From JAUSKF01 sp964355005 (GTDB lineage: Bacteria; Patescibacteriota; Minisyncoccia; UBA6257; WO2-44-18): a stretch of 14,796 nt of DNA. Below, piece by piece: positions 12,449 through 14,796 of this stretch. Below the pieces are notes generated by a model that saw only the letters and a program-made list of their open reading frames with translations, was not told the origin of the DNA and made no database searches. Both the position numbers and the translations under genes were made by a program. The DNA lies in NCBI GenBank assembly GCA_964355005.1, contig CAYHBX010000019.1:1-14796 (forward strand). Reading direction: 5' to 3'. Position 1 is the stretch's first letter, and each line of letters starts with the position of its first letter.

Positions 12449-12952
12449 TTATTTCTTAGCGACCTGCATGTTGATCCCTCTTCCGCCATCTTTCGCCGAC
12501 ATGATCACTTTGTGTTCCGGATTGATCATTTTTATGAAGCTGGCCAGTTTTTCCTTAGCGAACGGCCGATTGGCCTTTTCACGGCCTCGGAGCGTCATCA
12601 CAATTTCCACCTGGTTACCTTCCTCCATGAATTTATTCACGCGGCCGGCTTTCATTTCCAAATCGTGCAGGGCTTCTTTCGGGCTGATCTGCACTTGCTT
12701 CAGTTCGCTGGATTTCTGTTGCGCCTTTTGCTTTTTAAGCTTTTTTTCGTGCTGGTAGCGGAACTTATCATAGCTCATCAATCTTGCTACCGGCGGTTTG
12801 GCGTTGGGGGCGATCTCAATAAGGTCGAGTTTCTTCTCCAGGGCAAGCTTCAGGGCGTCGGTAGTTTTCATCTTGCCCAGGCTCTTGCCCTCCTCATCTA
12901 TCACCATCAATTCAGAAGCTTTTATTTGGTTGTTTAGTCGTGGATTTTGGAT
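12449..12952 (-). CDS. infC: Translation initiation factor IF-3, with probable non-standard ATC start
   Basis: IF-3 binds the 30S subunit, keeps it from joining 50S and proofreads initiator tRNA and start codon. The N-domain reads RLNNQIKASELMVIDEEG, then LDLIEIAPNAKPPVARLMSY with DKFRYQHEKKLKKQKAQQK as the linker; the C-domain has MTLRGREKANRPFAKEKL and ends in KDGGRGINMQVAKK. The first ATG (12907) or TTG (12910) would delete the universally conserved RLNNQIKASEL segment. The frame runs upstream to a TAA without any ATG, GTG or TTG. The ATC at 12952 gives 167 residues, a normal IF-3 length, and lies 7 nt after a -10 box. Rare AUU/AUC/AUA starts are known for infC, where they let IF-3 regulate itself. 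It is the first gene of the - strand operon. Confidence 0.9.
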   Translation of the reverse strand: MQNPRLNNQIKASELMVIDEEGKSLGKMKTTDALKLALEKKLDLIEIAPNAKPPVARLMSYDKFRYQHEKKLKKQKAQQKSSELKQVQISPKEALHDLEMKAGRVNKFMEEGNQVEIVMTLRGREKANRPFAKEKLASFIKMINPEHKVIMSAKDGGRGINMQVAKK

Positions 12953-12988
12953 AGTTAGTAGTCTAACAAGTTAAAACTGATAAGTCAA
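12953..12988 (-). promoter_or_regulatory. Promoter of infC, implying a leaderless mRNA
   Basis: Reading the - strand, TTGACT (12988-12983) is followed by exactly 17 nt, then TAGACT (12965-12960), then ACTAACT and the ATC start at 12952. The -35 matches the consensus at five of six bases and the spacing is ideal. Transcription should start at about the A of ATC, leaving no room for a ribosome-binding site. Confidence 0.6.
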
Positions 12989-13022
12989 AATCGTGAAGGT
13001 GTTTTGTTGCGAAAATAAAAAA

Positions 13023-13061
13023 TTGGTCTTATTATGGCCTTGATCTTATAAAAGAGGGTGG
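13023..13061 (+). promoter_or_regulatory. Possible divergent promoter for the unknown gene at 13062
   Basis: TTGGTC (13023-13028), an 18-nt spacer and TATAAA (13047-13052) lie just before the ATG at 13062, back to back with the infC promoter. The leader would be about 2-3 nt. GAGGGTG at 13054-13060 is too close to the ATG to act as a normal Shine-Dalgarno site. Confidence 0.4.
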
Positions 13062-13382
13062 ATGACGGTAAAGGATAAGGACTCGCTCCTGCCTGATCAA
13101 AAATTGACTAAAATTTGGCATAAGGCTTGGGAAGAAGGAATTTGGTTGCAGATCGTTGACGGAACTTCGGGGCATTGCATGGCGGCGGCGGGAAGTTTGC
13201 GGGAATTGAAAAAGTTTGGAGCGGCGGTTGAGAGGTGGGCGTGCCGGAATATCCGGAAGAACAAACTGAAATTGGGTGACTGTATCAATTTAGGCGCGGT
13301 GCCCGGAGTTGGCAGAACACCGGAGGCCGCCTGTCGCGCCGCTATCGGATCATTAAAGAAGGAATTAAAAAACCGCGGTTAG
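13062..13382 (+). CDS. Hypothetical protein, 106 residues
   Basis: I do not recognise this family. The protein is soluble, with no membrane segment or signal peptide, and is basic. It has a tryptophan-rich start (KIWHKAWEEGIWLQIVDG), a middle helix AGSLRELKKFGAAVERWACR, and a C-terminal VPGVGRTPEAACRAAIGSL segment. Three cysteines (in GHCMA, WACRN and GDCIN) plus one in EAACRA are not arranged as CxxC. The coding frame is supported by its fit between a promoter-like region and a terminator whose stem begins in its last codons. It is transcribed divergently from infC and converges on the release-factor gene. Function unknown. Confidence 0.6.
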   Translation: MTVKDKDSLLPDQKLTKIWHKAWEEGIWLQIVDGTSGHCMAAAGSLRELKKFGAAVERWACRNIRKNKLKLGDCINLGAVPGVGRTPEAACRAAIGSLKKELKNRG

Positions 13383-13393
13383 CCGCGGTTTTT
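13368..13393. terminator. Bidirectional terminator between the unknown gene (+) and arfB (-)
   Basis: AAAAACCGCGG/CCGCGGTTTTT (13368-13378 with 13383-13393) around a TTAG loop, a perfect 11-bp stem with A and T runs on either side. The TAG stop of the + gene (13380-13382) lies in the loop, and the stem ends directly at the last codon of the - strand gene. Confidence 0.9.
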
Positions 13394-13840
13394 CTATTCC
13401 TCAAAATTTTTCCAATCGCGGGAGCGGCTCTCGCGCTTTTCTCCTTGCTCACGCTTGGCTTCCAGCCTTTTTTCTTTGGCACTTTTCGTGGGTTTGGTCG
13501 GTTTGCGTTCCGTTTCGGGGGTTAATGCTTCGGCGACCAACTCTTGCAGGCGTTCCATCGCTAGCGCCCGGTTTTGCGCCTGCCATCGTTCCTTTTTCGC
13601 GTCCACGATCAGCTCCCCGTTTTTATTGATCCGGTTTTTTAGAAATTCTCTAATTTTCAATTTTTCTTCTTCGGAAAAACTCGGCGAAGTGTCCACGTTC
13701 CAGCGAAGCTCAACACGTGTTTCAACTTTGTTGACGTTCTGTCCTCCCGGTCCTCCCGCGCGGGTAAAGTTGGATTCTATTTCGTTTTCCGGAACTTGTT
13801 TTGGTTGATTATCCATATTTTCTGTCGGAAAAGATTCCAT
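13394..13840 (-). CDS. arfB: ArfB-type ribosome rescue peptidyl-tRNA hydrolase (single RF-1 domain)
   Basis: 148 residues from the chosen start. It holds one class-I release factor catalytic domain with RAGGPGGQNVNKVETRVEL (GGQ at 32-34) and no codon-recognition domain. It is followed by a segment ending KKERWQAQNRALAMERL and a basic tail KPTKPTKSAKEKRLEAKREQ typical of ArfB/YaeJ. ArfB enters ribosomes stalled without a stop codon: the tail lies in the empty mRNA channel and GGQ hydrolyses the peptidyl-tRNA. The ATG at 13840 was preferred over an upstream in-frame ATG at 13915, because the extra 25 residues run through a hairpin repeat and because a TACAAT lies 7 nt before 13840. The ATG at 13816 is an alternative. 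A small non-ArfB release factor paralogue is possible but less likely. Confidence 0.85.
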   Translation of the reverse strand: MESFPTENMDNQPKQVPENEIESNFTRAGGPGGQNVNKVETRVELRWNVDTSPSFSEEEKLKIREFLKNRINKNGELIVDAKKERWQAQNRALAMERLQELVAEALTPETERKPTKPTKSAKEKRLEAKREQGEKRESRSRDWKNFEE

Positions 13841-13853
13841 AACTAAAATTGTA
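13841..13853 (-). promoter_or_regulatory. -10 box 7 nt upstream of arfB
   Basis: TACAAT (13853-13848 on the - strand) is followed by TTTAGTT and the ATG at 13840. No Shine-Dalgarno sequence lies between and no convincing -35 is seen. It again suggests transcription starting at the start codon. Confidence 0.45.
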
Positions 13854-13862
13854 GCACGAGAG

Positions 13863-13886
13863 ACCCCGACCTCAGTGAGTCGGGGT
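13863..13886. repeat. ACCCCGAC/GTCGGGGT hairpin, related to the core of the 3500-3578 repeat
   Basis: ACCCCGAC (13863-13870) and GTCGGGGT (13879-13886) are exact inverse complements around an 8-nt loop. The core resembles CCCCGACT-TT-AGTCGGGG at 3511-3528, but the GTCATTGCGAG outer arms are absent. It is probably a fragment or a relative of that element. It lies just upstream of the arfB -10 box and could act as a terminator-like structure for upstream transcription. Confidence 0.6.
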
Positions 13887-13910
13887 TCCGGTCGGTTGCC
13901 GTTCCACCCG

Positions 13911-14011
13911 CGCACATTTTGTATCAGAGTTTCTTTTAGTTATCCTTTCTGCGGGCTGCATCGCCTGCGGCTTTGATTTCTTTCGATGATGTTTCTGCTG
14001 CAAAATGTGCG
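13911..14011. repeat. 101-bp segment bounded by 11-bp perfect inverted repeats
   Basis: CGCACATTTTG (13911-13921) and CAAAATGTGCG (14001-14011) are exact inverse complements 79 bp apart. The right end continues to GGGGTTA, giving ACCCCGCACATTTTG on the - strand. This resembles ACCCCGCACCTTTAG at the right end of the GIY-YIG cassette. The interior has a GCGGGC/GCCTGC hairpin but no convincing gene; a 30-codon - strand frame crosses it (see findings). Nature unknown. Confidence 0.5.
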
Positions 14012-14021
14012 GGGTTATTGT

Positions 14022-14067
14022 TTGGCAACTAAAATTTTCTCGTCTGCGACTCAAAATTTTAGGCCAA
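14022..14067. repeat. Long AT-rich hairpin TTGGC..CTAAAATTTT / AAAATTTTAG..GCCAA
   Basis: TTGGC (14022-14026) pairs with GCCAA (14063-14067) and CTAAAATTTT (14029-14038) with AAAATTTTAG (14053-14062). There is a 2-nt asymmetry and a 14-nt loop. It lies just beyond the Nudix terminator, 3' of that gene, and may be an additional mRNA end structure or a repeat-element arm. Confidence 0.5.
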
Positions 14068-14070
14068 GCC

Positions 14071-14096
14071 AATAAAAAACCGCCCGAGGGGCGGTT
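14071..14096 (-). terminator. Rho-independent terminator of the degenerate Nudix gene
   Basis: On the - strand, AACCGCCC-CTC-GGGCGGTT (14096-14078) is followed by a T-run (TTTTATT, 14077-14071). It starts 7 nt after the stop codon of the gene at 14104. Confidence 0.88.
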
Positions 14097-14103
14097 CGTA
14101 CGG

Positions 14104-14658
14104 TTAGCAGCAGAGCTGTTTCGGAGGAGGGAAGAGGTGGTCGTAAAGTTCCAGTACCGGATCCGAGACCCATTTGGACACCAGACCGGCGCGATCGAAG
14201 GCGGTCAAACCGTTCGTCCGATCGTATTCTTTTCTTTCCAGGTTTTGGGAGGCGTGGACAAGCTCTTCCGGCGTTGGCTCGACCGTGAAGGTGATGCCGA
14301 GCATATGAGCGCCGATGTTGTCCGGCATCTGGGCGCGATCGCGACAGCGATAATCGAGAATGGCCACTAGTTTCAACCGGTCGGTGGTCAAAGAGACGTC
14401 GGTTTCCCGCTTGAAGGATCGGATGGCCGCCTCCTCCTTGGTCTCATGCGGCATCATTCGTCCTCCGATCCACCACCAGCCGAGCATCGGTTTGGTCTTG
14501 CGTTTGGCGAGGTAAATGAATTTGTTGGCAGAATTGATCGGCACGATGTCAGCGCAGACCGGCACAAAACACTGAAGAGCTTTCGCGTATTCCTCATCTG
14601 ACAGCCGGATCGGCGGAATGGGACGATAACCGCTTTCGGTATAGCTCCGGACCAACAT
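14104..14658 (-). CDS. Nudix-fold protein with degenerate Nudix box (GDP-mannose hydrolase-like)
   Basis: A 184-residue protein with a Nudix fold. The box region reads G66-RMMPH-E72-TKEEAAI-R80-SFKRETDV. Against the consensus G-x5-E-x7-REUxEExGU, the first catalytic Glu is Ser81, the next is Arg84 and the Gly is Asp87; only E85 remains of the three. The preceding LGWWWIGGRMMP and the altered box recall GDP-mannose mannosyl hydrolase (Gmm/NudD), which has lost the same glutamates and uses a changed mechanism, so activity on a nucleotide sugar is possible; otherwise it may be an inactive binder. The N-terminal 30 residues (SYTESGYRPIPPIRLSDEEY) form an extension. Unlike most genes here it has a full promoter, a 5' leader and a perfect AAGGAGG, and it neighbours an IS30 remnant, which hints at acquisition. 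Confidence 0.75.
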   Translation of the reverse strand: MLVRSYTESGYRPIPPIRLSDEEYAKALQCFVPVCADIVPINSANKFIYLAKRKTKPMLGWWWIGGRMMPHETKEEAAIRSFKRETDVSLTTDRLKLVAILDYRCRDRAQMPDNIGAHMLGITFTVEPTPEELVHASQNLERKEYDRTNGLTAFDRAGLVSKWVSDPVLELYDHLFPPPKQLCC

Positions 14659-14663
14659 GGACG

Positions 14664-14670
14664 CCTCCTT
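14664..14670 (-). promoter_or_regulatory. Strong Shine-Dalgarno site of the degenerate Nudix gene
   Basis: AAGGAGG on the - strand (14670-14664), 5 nt before the ATG at 14658. It fixes the start codon. It is the only canonical site of this kind correctly placed before a gene in the window. Confidence 0.9.
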
Positions 14671-14704
14671 TTCTTAGAGATTCGAGGTTAAATGAACCGG
14701 ATAC

Positions 14705-14733
14705 ATTATAACTCAAACTTATTGAAAATGCAA
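14705..14733 (-). promoter_or_regulatory. Sigma70-type promoter of the degenerate Nudix gene
   Basis: On the - strand, TTGCAT (14733-14728), a 17-nt spacer and a perfect TATAAT (14710-14705). The leader would be about 40 nt and contain the AAGGAGG site. The promoter lies between the gene and the IS30 end. Confidence 0.7.
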
Positions 14734-14741
14734 GCAGTGGA

Positions 14742-14796
14742 GAGGTACATTCAACTTTGAAGTGCAACACCTGTTAGCTCATAGAATACCTCATAG
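14742..14796 (-). mobile_element. End of an IS30-family insertion sequence (continues beyond the window)
   Basis: The last 55 bases hold the transposase C-terminus and, overlapping its stop, ATTCAACTTTGAAGTGCAAC (14749-14768). This is the kind of terminal inverted repeat found at IS30-family ends, where the repeat overlaps the end of the gene. The precise outer boundary, somewhere near 14735-14750, cannot be fixed without the other end. Confidence 0.7.
14751..14796 (-). CDS. IS30-family transposase, C-terminal 14 residues only
   Basis: The - strand frame reads YEVFYELTGVALQS and a TGA stop (14753-14751). This is the usual tail of IS30-family DDE transposases (TPYEVFYELTGVALxS). The rest of the gene lies past the window edge, so its integrity cannot be judged. 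The enzyme would cut and paste its own IS using the DDE triad, none of which is visible here. Confidence 0.75.
   Translation of the reverse strand, partial: YEVFYELTGVALQS

Noticed and set aside
12512..12937. 141-codon + strand frame
   Set aside because: It is opposite infC; the hydrophobic pattern comes from reverse-complemented lysine and glutamate codons.
13394..13915. Longer arfB reading from the ATG at 13915
   Set aside because: The extra 25 residues cross a hairpin repeat and lie upstream of the TACAAT box; ArfB proteins do not need such an extension.
14005..14370. 121-codon + strand frame
   Set aside because: It begins inside a hairpin repeat and runs antisense to the Nudix gene, which has a promoter, ribosome-binding site and terminator.

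Overview
The window looks like a chromosomal piece of a Candidate Phyla Radiation (Patescibacteria, probably Parcubacteria-like) genome. This is inferred from gene content: a lineage-variant short bL35, a BCAM0308-type zinc-ribbon protein, a half-size MFS protein, a small membrane protein paired with a membrane-anchored Clp-like AAA+ protein, very compact spacing, few Shine-Dalgarno sites and mixed AT-rich and palindromic repeats. No 16S rRNA gene is present to prove it.

Layout. (1) 1-2704, + strand: the 3' part of an amino-acid permease, a BCAM0308/NMD3-like zinc-ribbon protein and an O-antigen ligase-like polymerase, followed by tRNA-Arg(CCG) at 2708-2779. (2) 2842-3468: a cation diffusion facilitator closed by a terminator, then a 79-bp palindromic repeat. 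(3) 3622-5119: a eukaryote-like PP2C phosphatase overlapping a family-4-like uracil-DNA glycosylase that has no iron-sulphur cysteines. (4) 5160-8014: a two-gene membrane module, a 115-residue membrane protein plus a membrane-anchored ClpC-like double AAA+ protein; the second is interrupted by a ten-N assembly gap. (5) 8050-11522: half-size MFS, PolX, DedA and an Ap4A-hydrolase-like Nudix protein, closely spaced or overlapping, ending at a bidirectional terminator. (6) 12952-11560, - strand: the infC-rpmI-rplT translation operon with a GIY-YIG nuclease cassette, bounded by 22-bp inverted repeats, inserted between infC and rpmI. (7) 13062-13382 +: an unknown small protein. (8) 14658-13394, - strand: a degenerate Nudix protein and an ArfB-type ribosome rescue factor, separated by about 260 bp of hairpins. 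(9) From 14751 to the end: the C-terminus of an IS30-family transposase on the - strand.

The observations most worth following are: the GIY-YIG/inverted-repeat cassette inside a ribosomal-protein operon; the membrane-anchored Clp-like ATPase, which has lost both substrate-threading pore loops and whose first AAA+ module looks catalytically dead; a recurrent promoter layout with the -10 box 6-8 nt upstream of the start codon, which implies leaderless mRNAs; and an infC gene that appears to start at a non-standard ATC codon exactly where the promoter places the transcript start. By contrast, the Nudix gene at 14104-14658 has a classical -35/-10 and a perfect AAGGAGG site, and may be an acquired gene beside the IS30 element.
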